Shown here in pieces: positions 31,445 through 41,778 of a stretch of 64,000 bases of DNA; within the stretch, counting starts at the first letter, position 1, and each line of letters begins with the position of its first letter. The notes below the pieces were generated by a model, which was not told where the DNA came from, made no database searches, and saw only the letters and a list, made by a program, of their open reading frames with translations. The stretch comes from Alopecurus myosuroides (Eukaryota; Streptophyta; Magnoliopsida; Poales; Poaceae). Both the position numbers and the translations under genes were made by a program. The stretch lies in NCBI GenBank assembly GCA_028641055.1, contig CM054059.1, positions 107,830,263 through 107,894,262 of the forward strand, written 5' to 3'.

Positions 31445-32544
31445 TGTCACATCCTCTTTTGGAGACATGGTTGTAAGGAGAGAAAAAGACCTAGAATTAG
31501 GGACCAACAGAAATTTTTCAGTCGATCCTGTTGTTTTTCTGAGTTTTTAAAACTCCTGATGTAAGCCTGATGTCACCTTTGAGAAATAAAGAGAGGATGG
31601 TTATCTTTTGTTCTTGTCACTTTTTGAAACTTGTTAACCTTGGTATTTGATCACCCAAGGAAGAAAACAAGATTGGAATTTGAAATCCCTAAGGAAAAAC
31701 ATGATTTTTCCTTTTCTTTTTCTAGCTATCACATACACTTTTCAACCCCATTTAATTCCTTAAATCCAAATTATTTTTGGATATTTCTTTGGTTGTCATC
31801 CATATTTATGATATGGAGTTGCTCAACATGCTCAAAGAAATATTTTTGAAGCAGAGGAAATAATGTTTTCATGGATGGTTTTCTGCCTAGTTGAAAAACA
31901 GGAAAAAAGGAAAAACCAGAAAACAGAAAACTACCCCTGTTTCACCCTTGTTTTCATCCACTTCCACATTTTCTAAATTCATATAAAAATTTGTTTATGC
32001 ATCTAGATGATGTCCTCTTTGAAACCATACCTTCATCTTTCAATTTAAAAATTGTTTGCTGTTCCAAAACAACACTCACTTTCCCTATCTGCTATCTGTT
32101 TCCAGACTTAGAAAAATTCAGAGTTCCTTAACTGAATTTTTCTGTAACTGAACTCAAAAATCCGACAGTGCCTGCACCCGATCCAAACTTCTCGAAATCT
32201 TTGTTGTTGATCATCTAGGTGCCAAGCCCTGTTGCAAAACCACTTGCCCACACCACCAGGTATCGATTCCAGCCCCTGGTTTGGTTTCTGGCGCGACAGA
32301 AGGGGAGGAAGGCTCCGTGCCAAGGATGGTGCCGTCGGGCCACCATGTCATCAGAGCACAGTGGCTACTCGTGCCCTGGCTCTCTCCTTCCACGGCCTAG
32401 GGCCTGGTCAAGCATGGCATGGATGCCACGAAGCTCCCTCGGCCTCTCCACGTGCTGTGCACGGCCTGAGGGAGAGCACGAGCTGGCAATCGCCATGTCT
32501 GCCGTGGCGAGCGCCCGAGCACAACCCTCCCGTGATCGCTCGGG

Positions 32545-32552
32545 TATAAATA
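32545..32552 (+). promoter_or_regulatory. TATA box in 5' LTR
   Basis: GGGTATAAATACC after a GC-rich U3 segment, followed by a C/T-rich region suitable for transcription start. The matching site of the 3' LTR (42872-42879) reads TATAAAGA. Confidence 0.75.
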
Positions 32553-32945
32553 CCTCGCACCCCTCTCCGCTTGTCACTCGCCTCGCCACACTCACCGCAT
32601 TCACCTACACCTGCTCCCCTCTCGATATGATTCCTCTGTGAGAGCCCGAGGGCCTCGCGTTCGCCGTTCTGGCCGCGGAAAAGAAACCCGAGCACTGCCT
32701 TCGTCTCTCCCTATACCCTCTCCATTTTTGGTTCCTCTGTTTCCCCTACTCGAGGCACAAATGCCTGACACCCTCCCTTGCTCTTTGCCTTGCAGAGCTG
32801 CCGCCGCCGTGCTCGACGCCGTCGGGGACCGCTCGGTGCGCACGGGCAGAGCAAGACGATCCAGGATTAGCTGCGGCCACGAATCCGTCGCGGAACCTCC
32901 ACTGCATCGCCTCGTCCCCAACCGCCGACTCCCATCAAGCCCTAG

Positions 32946-34406
32946 GTGAGCACCCACCCGTGCGGGTTTCTCCCGAGCTCGCCGTGGCTCTGTCTCGAGC
33001 TCGAGGAAGAAGAAACGGTGTGCACCGCCCGTTTTTAGATCAACGGTTCTGTTTGAATCCCTCTGGATCTAATACTGGCCGTTAGATCTGGATCGAACGG
33101 TGGCTTACCGGTTCGCTTAGGCGCGAAGGCGAGCTGGGCCGGCCCAGCGCAACGCGCCCTGGCGCGCAGTGGCCGAAGGCCCGCTAGGCCTGCGCTGTCC
33201 GTTTTTATTCTTTTTCTAAATTCCTGAAATCTGCCTAATCACTTTAATCATTCTAAAAATACTTAAACCCCAAATCTGGCCACTCCGATTTTCTCCAGTG
33301 TACCTGCATGTTTTCCTAACCACATGCAAGTGGCAGATCCACATTTGCATCCCTGGTTTGAACATGAAAAATCTTGCAAACCAGCCTATCTGAGAACTTA
33401 AACATGCAATAAATTTTTATTTAGGAATCCAATGGAAGTGAGGTTGATCTCTCTGGATAGATATTTTTGAGCTCTAACCAGATCAGTTGACCTCACATGC
33501 ACTTGAGTTTCCTATTTAAAATGACATGCAAAATGGTAAACAACCAGAGAGCCACTAAATGAATTTTTTGAATTTTTCTAAAATGCTTTTTGAGCTAAAT
33601 CCTTTTGGATGAGCTTCTGCATGATTAGATCTATCATATCCTAGATTTGTGTGATGTTTTGAGTTGTAGAATAATTTTGGCATGCATTACAAGTTTTATA
33701 GTGTTCTGCCATGTTTTGAATCTCATGTTTATTTAATTTGCTAAGTGTATGAATGCCTTGTGTGATCTTACTAGCATGTGTAGGAGTTGTTTTCACTGCC
33801 ATATGGTTGTTATCTTATAGATATATCATGTTGGAATGAATATTGTTCATGAAAATGCCATGGTTGTCATGCATGTCAATATATATGTCTATTTTCCATT
33901 TTCTTAAATTAATTGAGTTGTTTGCCACAAGTACTTTCATGCCATGATTGTTTTCAGGCCATGCATGTATAATATGCCTCTGTTATGTGTTTGCTTAGCC
34001 TCTGTTTGCATGCTTAGTTATGTTTTATTATTAGATTATGCCTTGCATGTGTATAGAAATGCTTGTTTTCACATCTCTTGCTAGTTATTTGTGTTCTAGA
34101 TTATTTTTCCATGCTATGTACTCATTTTGGTGAATGACCAGAGAGTCATAACACTCTTTATGGCTTTGTATGAGAGTGGTACACCCACTGGACTCATGCC
34201 ATAAATTTGCTACTTGTCTTGTGAAAGACTATGTCATGCCATGCTTGTTTCTAGTGATTGTTTGAGTGTTTTAGCATTATGTAGCATTGTTATTTTTGGG
34301 GTGTTTCTTTTAGATGAATGCTTGCTGTATGTGTGCTGTACTAGCTTGTGTTTGTCTTTGCCTTGTTCTGATTGAGTGTTTTCTTTTTATCTTTTTACGA
34401 CGTTAG
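32946..34406 (+). other. Candidate leader intron in the LTR
   Basis: Donor CCCTAG before GTGAGC at 32946; AT-rich 1.46-kb stretch; acceptor TTTTTACGACGTTAG ending 34406. The downstream sequence opens an acidic frame (EETIAPEEVF, then ECDQDQGQGKP) ending at TAA. No ATG-led frame was found upstream, so a coding use is unproven. Confidence 0.45.
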
Positions 34407-35571
34407 ATAACGAAGAGACTATTGCTCCTGAAGAGGTTTTCTGTAACTCTTGTTTATTTCAAGAGTGTGATCAAGACCAGGGCCAAGGCAAGCCATCCTA
34501 AATGCTTGCTTCTGTTTTACTTACCATGCATATTTTACTTCTGAAGTTTTTACTTAAGTGTTTCAAGTTACTTCTTTCAAAGTAAGACATGGTTTTGCCG
34601 CTCTTTTAATTTGTCGTAGCCACTCCATAATCTTGGTGTTACCAAGCCCTTAGGAATTTTGGAGCCATACTTAATCAACTTAAGTCCCTTAGTGGACCCT
34701 TAACTTGATGTTTTTGGAAAGCAAAAAGTCTTGGAAAAACCCGAGGAAAGGTGGGACCTTGTCCGAGGGAAGAAGGATTGTTTTCAGCTTGTTTTCCCAA
34801 AATGACACATAACCTAGTCTTCGCCGGCCAACCAAGACGTACTGCCACACTACCTCAAAATGGGTACGGGGTCTAGCTAATTGCTTGTCGGTGTTAGTCC
34901 GTGCCTACCTCAAAGTGCTATAGGGGTTAGAGTCCCCCGAACCGAATTGTCGCCAGGAGGGAGAAACGGGACATTCACAGTGTGGGGATTAAGTTCGCCA
35001 CCGGTTGCAACAGTTGGGTCTCCTGCCATGGCGGTGTGTTGTCAGGGGAAACCGGATCGATACGGCTGACTCACTCGGTGCCGGGGAGAACAAACCCAAT
35101 TGAAGGGGTAGTCATTTACTAGCACGGACATAGTGGATGGTTAGGACCAGTTTTCCGATGTTTGCATACTGTCTTGGACAGTCCGTGGTTGTTCACGGCG
35201 GATGTACTAGATCTTGTGGATTTGTACACCTCTGCAGAGTAAAACTATTCAGAATAGCCGCGCCCTCGGATATGGGCAGTTGAATGGCCATGTAGCTAGT
35301 ATTGTGTCAATGTTTTCGAAAAGCTGAAAACTGGTTTATGATGTTGTACCTGGGAGGTACGTGAAAGGGAACAATTGTACCTTTGAGGTACCGGAGAAAG
35401 GTTGGTTCGAAAAGGTTGTTCTTCCAAAAAGATTGTTTTCAAAAGAGTTAAAATTGTTCAACCATGTTGAGTCTTATATTCACCATGGATAGTGCAAGCC
35501 TTTAATAAAGTAGCCATCCTACTACCACTTGCCATACTTGCATTTTGGGCTACATTTAGGGTGTCTTGCAG

Positions 35572-35692
35572 GAGTACATTCAAACGTACTCAGGTTTGGT
35601 TTCGTCCCTGGCTATTGTCTTGGTCAGATTTCGAGGAGCCGTCTCAGGAGGATACCTTTGAGGAGGAGTACTTTGACGATCCCGCTTACTAG
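35572..35692 (+). other. Acidic mini-ORF near LTR 3' end
   Basis: Follows GTGTCTTGCAG, an acceptor-like site, and ends in EDTFEEEYFDDPAY then TAG. Homologous in place and layout to 61905-62010 of another Gypsy LTR. Confidence 0.4.
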
Positions 35693-35984
35693 GCACGTCT
35701 CCCGGTCAGCAGCCTGTGGTGCTAAGGCGTTGACATGGGTTCCGCTCGTCGTGTTTGCTTCCGCTACAATAAAGCAGTTATGCTATGTGTGTGTGTCGCT
35801 GTCCTGCGTGACAGTTGTCTCAGACTTGGTCGATGGACCATTTGTGTAAGACTATGTTATTCGTGTAATGGATGTGAACTCTGATGTACCATCTCTAAAT
35901 ATGTTGCTCATGACTGTCGATCTGGGATCATGAGTGTATGCATATTGGCGGTCTCGGACATCTGGTCTGGGGTCCCCACAGAGT

Positions 35985-35997
35985 TGGTATCAGAGCC
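35985..35997 (+). promoter_or_regulatory. Primer-binding site, initiator Met-tRNA type
   Basis: TGGTATCAGAGCC four bases after the 5' LTR. Confidence 0.93.
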
Positions 35998-36157
35998 ATC
36001 CTGACCATAGGAGACCTTAGTTAGAATGGGCGTTAGCTAGTACTCCGACGTCTACCTTAGATTATATAGTTTATCTTACCTGGTTAACTACATTAAGTTT
36101 CTTTTCGCATTAAACTAAAATTTTTCACACTGGTCTTTAACTTAAAAACTTGTGTAG

Positions 36158-36973
36158 ATGGACGTCACGTTCACCGAGTCTCTCCAGCTGGGACTTCTTC
36201 GGGACTCTCTGTTCCATTTCGAGAAGGAGATCGTGGAGATGACCAAGATACTTGGGCGTCCACTACCTGAAATTAGAGGAGGGGAGATCACTGGCTCCGT
36301 TGAGGGGTTATCATGGTTGGCGGAGTGCACCCTCCGCTCTCCATTGACCGCACCATCTGAGCCGGTGCATGTCTTCCACGCGATTGACCGCTCTTGGGGA
36401 GATGCGATTGTCCGTGTGCTCGAGCAGGCTATCGCACGCATGTCTCACATCTATGCGGCTCGCCTGGTGGATACTCCTTTCCAGCGCCACGGGAGGCGTG
36501 ACGATGATGGCTTCCCAGTCCCTTGTCCGTGTTCCCGTGACATTGTGTGCTCCCACATGAAGGACATGGAGTTCTACCTGCACTACACTCAGAATCACTT
36601 GGATTATCTGAAGATCGTTCACGCCGACCTCGTCGCCAGGACAAGGACCTTGGAGAACAAGCTGCGGACCACCCGTTTGGCCCGTACTCGTTTCTTCAAG
36701 AAGTCCGAGTCACTCGAGAACGCCAACGCCATACTCCGTGGCCGGCTGAAGACGGCTAGGGAGGATATTGCCACAAAGGATTCGACCATCGAAGAGTTAG
36801 AGGAAGAGATCGCCGAACTCCGCAAGGAGAATGAGGATCTTCTTCCTGATGACGATGTCCCTTCCGAAGGCATGGATATGAGTGAGCCGAGTGACCAAGA
36901 GGACGATGATCACGCCGGAGATGAGGAGGACCCTGAGGAGATCCTTTTCGACGGCGATGATGGAAACGCCTAG
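36158..36973 (+). CDS. Extra ORF before gag, coiled-coil protein with acidic tail
   Basis: 271 aa, intact, starting 161 bp after the PBS and ending 310 bp before gag. Residues 1-110 look helical with no known motif. A Cys/His-rich segment VPCPCSRDIVCSH lies at about 121-133 and a long coiled coil at about 160-230 (TIEELEEEIAELRKENEDLL). The last 40 residues are mostly Asp/Glu. No match to gag, protease, envelope or chromodomain is visible. The intact frame in an element with 0.6% LTR divergence and an intact gag-pol suggests it was kept, but age alone could explain that. The domain layout (coiled coil, then acid tail) recalls nucleic-acid or histone-binding accessory proteins; this is only a guess. 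Confidence 0.75.
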   Translation: MDVTFTESLQLGLLRDSLFHFEKEIVEMTKILGRPLPEIRGGEITGSVEGLSWLAECTLRSPLTAPSEPVHVFHAIDRSWGDAIVRVLEQAIARMSHIYAARLVDTPFQRHGRRDDDGFPVPCPCSRDIVCSHMKDMEFYLHYTQNHLDYLKIVHADLVARTRTLENKLRTTRLARTRFFKKSESLENANAILRGRLKTAREDIATKDSTIEELEEEIAELRKENEDLLPDDDVPSEGMDMSEPSDQEDDDHAGDEEDPEEILFDGDDGNA

Positions 36974-37283
36974 GTGATAGGCCGTAATGTTAGCCTGTGC
37001 TATGTAAGCACCTAGTACTAGTTGGCTGCGATGACCCCATCTCGCTGCTTTTGTAGTGTGGTTCTTCGGAAACCACTTGTTTGCTAGATGTTGATGTGTG
37101 GTGTGCTATGTATGTATGAACCTGCTTGTGTTATGTATGATATGTTTGTGCTTTGGCTTCTCTGGAATAAATTACCTAGCATGTCTAAAAAGTTCCATGT
37201 TTTCATCTACTTCAATTCTCGTTTGTCGATGTTAGACAAACACACCTACCTGCATCTTCATCTTACATCTTCTTTCATTCAGC

Positions 37284-40200
37284 ATGCCGCGTGATCCACC
37301 CCCACCGCCGGAGCCAACTGCGGCTCAAGTCCTGGCCTTGTACATGCAAGACCGAGAGGAAATCCGTGCTGAGCGCGCGGCGACTCTCCAAACTCTCGCG
37401 CATCTGGCCACTATTGGGACCAATGGTGGAAATGGTCCACACTCCAAGCTCAAGGAATTCCAGAATACCAACCCACCTGTCTTCTCTCGGGTTGTGGAAC
37501 CTCTGGACGCTGATGATTGGCTTCGCACCATCGCCAACGATCTGGAAGTTGCTGGTGTCGAGGAGAAGGATAAAGTCCTTTATGCTTCCCATTTTCTCGC
37601 CGGTCCTGCAAGGACTTGGTGGGAGACCACTCGTGCCTCCATACCAGCTGATCATGTCACTACCTGGGAAGAGTTCAAGGCCAAGTTTCGCAAGTATCAT
37701 ATTCCTGATGGCGTTATGGGAATTATGCGAGACAAGTTTCTGAAGCTCAGGCAAGGTGGTATGAATGTGTCCAAGTATTGGGATGAGTTCACTAGCCTGG
37801 CTAGGTATGCCCCCAATGATGTTGACACAGAAGAAAAGAAGAAGGAGAAATTCCTCAATGGTTTACACGATGAGCTGCAATGCACGCTCGTGGTGATTCC
37901 TTTCCAAGATTTGGAGTCTCTTGCCAATGCTGCTATCCTGATGGAACATAAGCGAGAGGCAGCCTTTGACAACCGCAAGAGGAAGATAATGCAACAAGGA
38001 GGACCAAGTGCTAATAGGGCTCGCAGCTCCCCACCTGCGAGGCCACCCTTCAATAAGGCACCTGGTTATGCTCCTCGTCCAAGTTTTCCATCTTATCCAA
38101 AGCCTCCGACTTCTGGAGCTGCTCCTTATGCGCCTCGTCCTGGAGGAGGGAATTCTGGTAATACAACTACCCGTGCCGCACCAGCTTCCCCCAAGCCATC
38201 TGGAACTTGTTTCTCATGCGGCAAAGGAGGGCATTTCTCTCGGGAATGTCCCACCAAGAATCCTGCTCCTACTCGCCCTAATGTGGCCAAGATGATGCAT
38301 GGGCAATCTCAGAAGAAGCCTGGGAATATTGTTAAGGGACATCTGAACTGCGTCACCGCAGAAGAAGCTCAGGATAATCCAAGCATGGTGATTGGTACGT
38401 TTCCTGTCAACTCCGTACCAGTACCTGTTCTGTTTGACTCTGGTGCTTCGCATTCATTTGTCACCAAGCCTTGTGTGAAGAAGATTGGTTTACCAGTCCG
38501 TCTCATGTCAAAAACCATGCTAGTGCAAATCCCAGGAGATATAACTAGAGCCACCCACTTTTGCGGTGATGTGCCTATTGAGATCCATGGGAAACCCTTC
38601 TATGCAAATCTAATAGTATTAGGTGAGAAGGGCATTGAGGTTGTACTTGGTATGAATTGGATGACTAAGTACAAGGGAGTCATTGACTGCCCCACTAAAA
38701 CTATATCCTTGACCAGTAGCACTGGGGAAGAAGTCAAGTATAAGGCAGTCAAACCCACCTCCAAAGCAGTCAAACCCACCTCCAAAGCTCACTGTCATAA
38801 GAGCGTGTCCGACCCCTCTCTGGAACAGATTCCTGTGGTATGTGAGTATCCGGACGTCTTTCCAGAAGAACTACCCGGTATGCCTCCTGACCGGGATATT
38901 GAATTCATTATTGAGTTAGTTCCTGGAACCGGACCCATAGCTCAGAAACCTTACCGGATGAACCCGGAAGAACTAGAGGAGTTGAAGAAGCAATTGGATG
39001 AGATGTTGCAAAAAGGTTTGATTCGCCCAAGCGCTTCGCCTTGGGGGTCACCTGTCATCTTTGTGGATAAACGGGACGGTACCTCACGTCTATGTGTGGA
39101 TTACCGGAAGTTGAATGATGTCACCATCAAGAACAAATACCCGTTGCCCAAGATTGAAGATCTCTTCGACCAGATGAATGGAGCTCGTGTCTTCTCCAAG
39201 ATAGATCTCCGTACTGGTTATCACCAATTGAAAATACGGGATTCGGATATTCCGAAGACTGCTTTCACCACACGTTACGGGCTGTATGAATACGCCGTAA
39301 TGTCTTTTGGTCTAACCAATGCTCCAGCTTATTTCATGAACCTCATGAACAAGGTATTCATGGATTTCTTGGATAAATTCGTCGTGGTGTTCATCGACGA
39401 CATTCTTATCTACTCTAAAGATGAAGCTGAACACGAAGAACATCTGAGGTTGGTGCTCGAAACACTTCGGAAGCATCAATTGTATGCTAAATTCAGCAAG
39501 TGTCAATTCTGGCTTAGAGAAGTGGGATTTCTTGGACATGTGGTATCCGAAGGTGGAATCTCTGTTGATCCCGCTTTGGTTCAGTCCGTCATGAAGCGTA
39601 ATGCTCCCACCAACCCAACTGAAGTGAGATCATTTCTTGGTTTGGCGGGATATTACCGCAAATTTGTTCAAGGATTTTCCAGTATCGCCAGACCACTCAC
39701 TCAATTGCTCAAGAAGGACAAGAAGTTTGAGTGGACTGACAAATGTGAGGAAAGCTTCCAACAATTGAAGAGAAGATTGGTGACCGCCCCTGTTCTTACT
39801 ATGCCGGATGTCACCAAGAGTTTTGATGTGTATTGTGATGCCTCAAAACTGGGGCTCGGCAGTGTTCTTATGCAAGGCGGGAAGGTCATCTCTTACATCT
39901 CTCGTCAGTTGAAGCCTCATGAACAAAATTATCCGACCCATGACTTAGAACTCGCAGCTGTTGTTCATGCTCTCAAGGCATGGCGACACTTCCTTATGGG
40001 AAATAGATGTGAGATCTATACTGACCACAAGAGCTTGAAATATATCTTCTCTCAGCGTGAACTCAATATGAGGCAACGCCGGTGGATTGAACTCATCAAA
40101 GATTATGATCTGAGTATCCACTATCATCCTGGCAAGGCAAATGTTGTCGCTGATGCACTCAGTCGAGAACCCGCCTCTTTGAATGCTATCATCAAGGTCA

Positions 40201-41735
40201 GACAACCTGAGTTATGGAAGGAACTTGATCAACTGGGTATCGAAGTAGTCAGCCATGGGATGTTGAATACTATTGAGCTCAAACCTACTCTAATTGATCA
40301 AGTAAAGCAATCTCAGGTGGGCCAAAAGAGTATTGAGGGTATTAAGACTCGAATGAAGAAGGAACCCTTGCCTGGTTTCTCTATCGATTCTGAAGGGATA
40401 CTCTGGTACAAGGGTCGCATTTGTGTTCCGTCCGAATCTGAGCTAAAGCAAGTCATACTCGCCGAGGCTCATGATACTCCTTATTCCATCCATCCCGGAG
40501 GAACAAAAATGTATCAAGACCTTAAGGAAAAGTTCTGGTGGCATGGTATGAAGCGAGAGATCGCTTTATACATCGCCAAGTGTGATATCTGTCAGCGTGT
40601 GAAGGCAGAACACCAACGTCCAGCTGGTCTATTGCAACCACTCCAAATACCCAAGTGGAAATGGGATGAAGTTGGAATGGATTTCATCACTGGACTTCCC
40701 AAGTCAAACCGAGGACATGATGCCATATGGGTTATTGTGGACAGGCTTACAAAAGTTGCTCACTTTATTCCTGTTCGCACCACTCATCGTGGAGACCAAT
40801 TGGCTGATCTCTATATATCCCGAATCGTGAGTCTACATGGTGTACCCGAGAAGATTGTCTCTGATCGAGGTACTCAATTCACATCTCGCTTCTGGAGGAA
40901 GCTACATGAAGCTCTGGGAACCAAGTTGTCCTTCAGTACCGCTTACCACCCGCAAACCGGAGGACAAACCGAGCGTGTTAACCAAATCTTGGAGGACATG
41001 CTTCGTGCTTGTGTTTTGTTCTATGGTGCTAAGTGGGAGGATTGTCTACCATTTGCGGAATTCTCTTACAACAATAGCTATCAAGCTAGCCTGCAAATGG
41101 CTCCTTTCGAAGCCTTGTATGGTCGCAAGTGTCGCACACCCTTGAACTGGTCTGAGTCTGGTGACAGTCAGATATTTGGTGTGGATACCTTGCGTGCCGC
41201 CGAAGAGCAAGTTCAACTTATTCGAGATCGTCTCAAGGCTGCTCAATCTCGCCAGAAGAGCTATGCAGACTCCAAGCGACGCGAAGTTTCCTTCCGCATA
41301 GGAGATTTCGTGTATCTTAGAGTCACACCTCTCAAGGGGATGCAGCGTTTTCATGTTAAAGGGAAACTTGCACCACGGTACATTGGGCCATTCAAGATCA
41401 TAGCCCGACGTGGTGAAGTATCTTATCAACTTGAGCTACCCGCTGATCTCTCGGAATTTCACGATGTCTTTCATGTGTCTCTACTCCGGAAGTGTCTCCA
41501 AGTGCCTAATAAGAATCATTCTTATAAGGACATCGATTACCGGACCATTGACATTAATCATGATTTGACATATCGTGATCGACCACTCCGTGTTCTTGCC
41601 AAAGATGTTCGTATGACCAGGAGGCGTAAAATAAATTTCCTCAAGATTCAGTGGACTAATCACTCCGAGGAAGAAGCCACCTGGGAACGCGAAGATTATA
41701 TCAACAAGGAGTTTCCTGATTTCCTCTATGACTAA
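37284..41735 (+). CDS. gag-pol: Gag-pol polyprotein of Tekay-type chromovirus
   Basis: 1483 aa in one frame. Gag core at about residues 40-250 ([32 protein letters not shown]), CCHC knuckle [14 protein letters not shown] at 309-322, protease [10 protein letters not shown] with D385, RT with [10 protein letters not shown] (D705, D706), RNase [19 protein letters not shown] near 850. Integrase has the HHCC finger (H1070, H1087, C1100, C1103) and catalytic D1133, D1194, E1230 (D-35-E spacing kept). The C-terminus (about 1425-1480, [18 protein letters not shown]) is a chromodomain-like module that would guide integration to chromatin. A 21-bp tandem duplication (38745-38786) lengthens the protease-RT linker. 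The ATG follows an acceptor-like TTCTTTCATTCAG. All active-site residues I checked are present. Confidence 0.95.
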   Translation: MPRDPPPPPEPTAAQVLALYMQDREEIRAERAATLQTLAHLATIGTNGGNGPHSKLKEFQNTNPPVFSRVVEPLDADDWLRTIANDLEVAGVEEKDKVLYASHFLAGPARTWWETTRASIPADHVTTWEEFKAKFRKYHIPDGVMGIMRDKFLKLRQGGMNVSKYWDEFTSLARYAPNDVDTEEKKKEKFLNGLHDELQCTLVVIPFQDLESLANAAILMEHKREAAFDNRKRKIMQQGGPSANRARSSPPARPPFNKAPGYAPRPSFPSYPKPPTSGAAPYAPRPGGGNSGNTTTRAAPASPKPSGTCFSCGKGGHFSRECPTKNPAPTRPNVAKMMHGQSQKKPGNIVKGHLNCVTAEEAQDNPSMVIGTFPVNSVPVPVLFDSGASHSFVTKPCVKKIGLPVRLMSKTMLVQIPGDITRATHFCGDVPIEIHGKPFYANLIVLGEKGIEVVLGMNWMTKYKGVIDCPTKTISLTSSTGEEVKYKAVKPTSKAVKPTSKAHCHKSVSDPSLEQIPVVCEYPDVFPEELPGMPPDRDIEFIIELVPGTGPIAQKPYRMNPEELEELKKQLDEMLQKGLIRPSASPWGSPVIFVDKRDGTSRLCVDYRKLNDVTIKNKYPLPKIEDLFDQMNGARVFSKIDLRTGYHQLKIRDSDIPKTAFTTRYGLYEYAVMSFGLTNAPAYFMNLMNKVFMDFLDKFVVVFIDDILIYSKDEAEHEEHLRLVLETLRKHQLYAKFSKCQFWLREVGFLGHVVSEGGISVDPALVQSVMKRNAPTNPTEVRSFLGLAGYYRKFVQGFSSIARPLTQLLKKDKKFEWTDKCEESFQQLKRRLVTAPVLTMPDVTKSFDVYCDASKLGLGSVLMQGGKVISYISRQLKPHEQNYPTHDLELAAVVHALKAWRHFLMGNRCEIYTDHKSLKYIFSQRELNMRQRRWIELIKDYDLSIHYHPGKANVVADALSREPASLNAIIKVRQPELWKELDQLGIEVVSHGMLNTIELKPTLIDQVKQSQVGQKSIEGIKTRMKKEPLPGFSIDSEGILWYKGRICVPSESELKQVILAEAHDTPYSIHPGGTKMYQDLKEKFWWHGMKREIALYIAKCDICQRVKAEHQRPAGLLQPLQIPKWKWDEVGMDFITGLPKSNRGHDAIWVIVDRLTKVAHFIPVRTTHRGDQLADLYISRIVSLHGVPEKIVSDRGTQFTSRFWRKLHEALGTKLSFSTAYHPQTGGQTERVNQILEDMLRACVLFYGAKWEDCLPFAEFSYNNSYQASLQMAPFEALYGRKCRTPLNWSESGDSQIFGVDTLRAAEEQVQLIRDRLKAAQSRQKSYADSKRREVSFRIGDFVYLRVTPLKGMQRFHVKGKLAPRYIGPFKIIARRGEVSYQLELPADLSEFHDVFHVSLLRKCLQVPNKNHSYKDIDYRTIDINHDLTYRDRPLRVLAKDVRMTRRRKINFLKIQWTNHSEEEATWEREDYINKEFPDFLYD

Positions 41736-41764
41736 ACCCCCGAATCTCGGGACGAGATTCTTTT

Positions 41765-41778
41765 AAGGAGGGGAGGTC
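41765..41778 (+). promoter_or_regulatory. Tekay polypurine tract
   Basis: AAGGAGGGGAGGTC directly before the 3' LTR TG at 41779, 30 bp after the gag-pol stop. Confidence 0.9.

Larger units (their letters stand above)
31445..35980 (+). repeat. Tekay Gypsy 5' LTR
   Basis: TGTCACATCCTCTTTTGG...GGTCCCCACA. Contains a TATA box (32545), a candidate leader intron (32946-34406), an acidic mini-ORF near its 3' end (35572-35692) and two AATAAA signals at 35504-35509 and 35768-35773. Unusually long for the clade. Confidence 0.95.

Noticed and set aside
32219..32950. Several 100-140-aa ORFs in the Tekay LTR, repeated at 42546-43276
   Set aside because: GC-rich LTR sequence with different frames equally open; duplicated only because LTRs are duplicated.
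35985..35997. tRNA-like TGGTATCAGAGCC
   Set aside because: Only the PBS complement of tRNA-Met next to an LTR; no cloverleaf.
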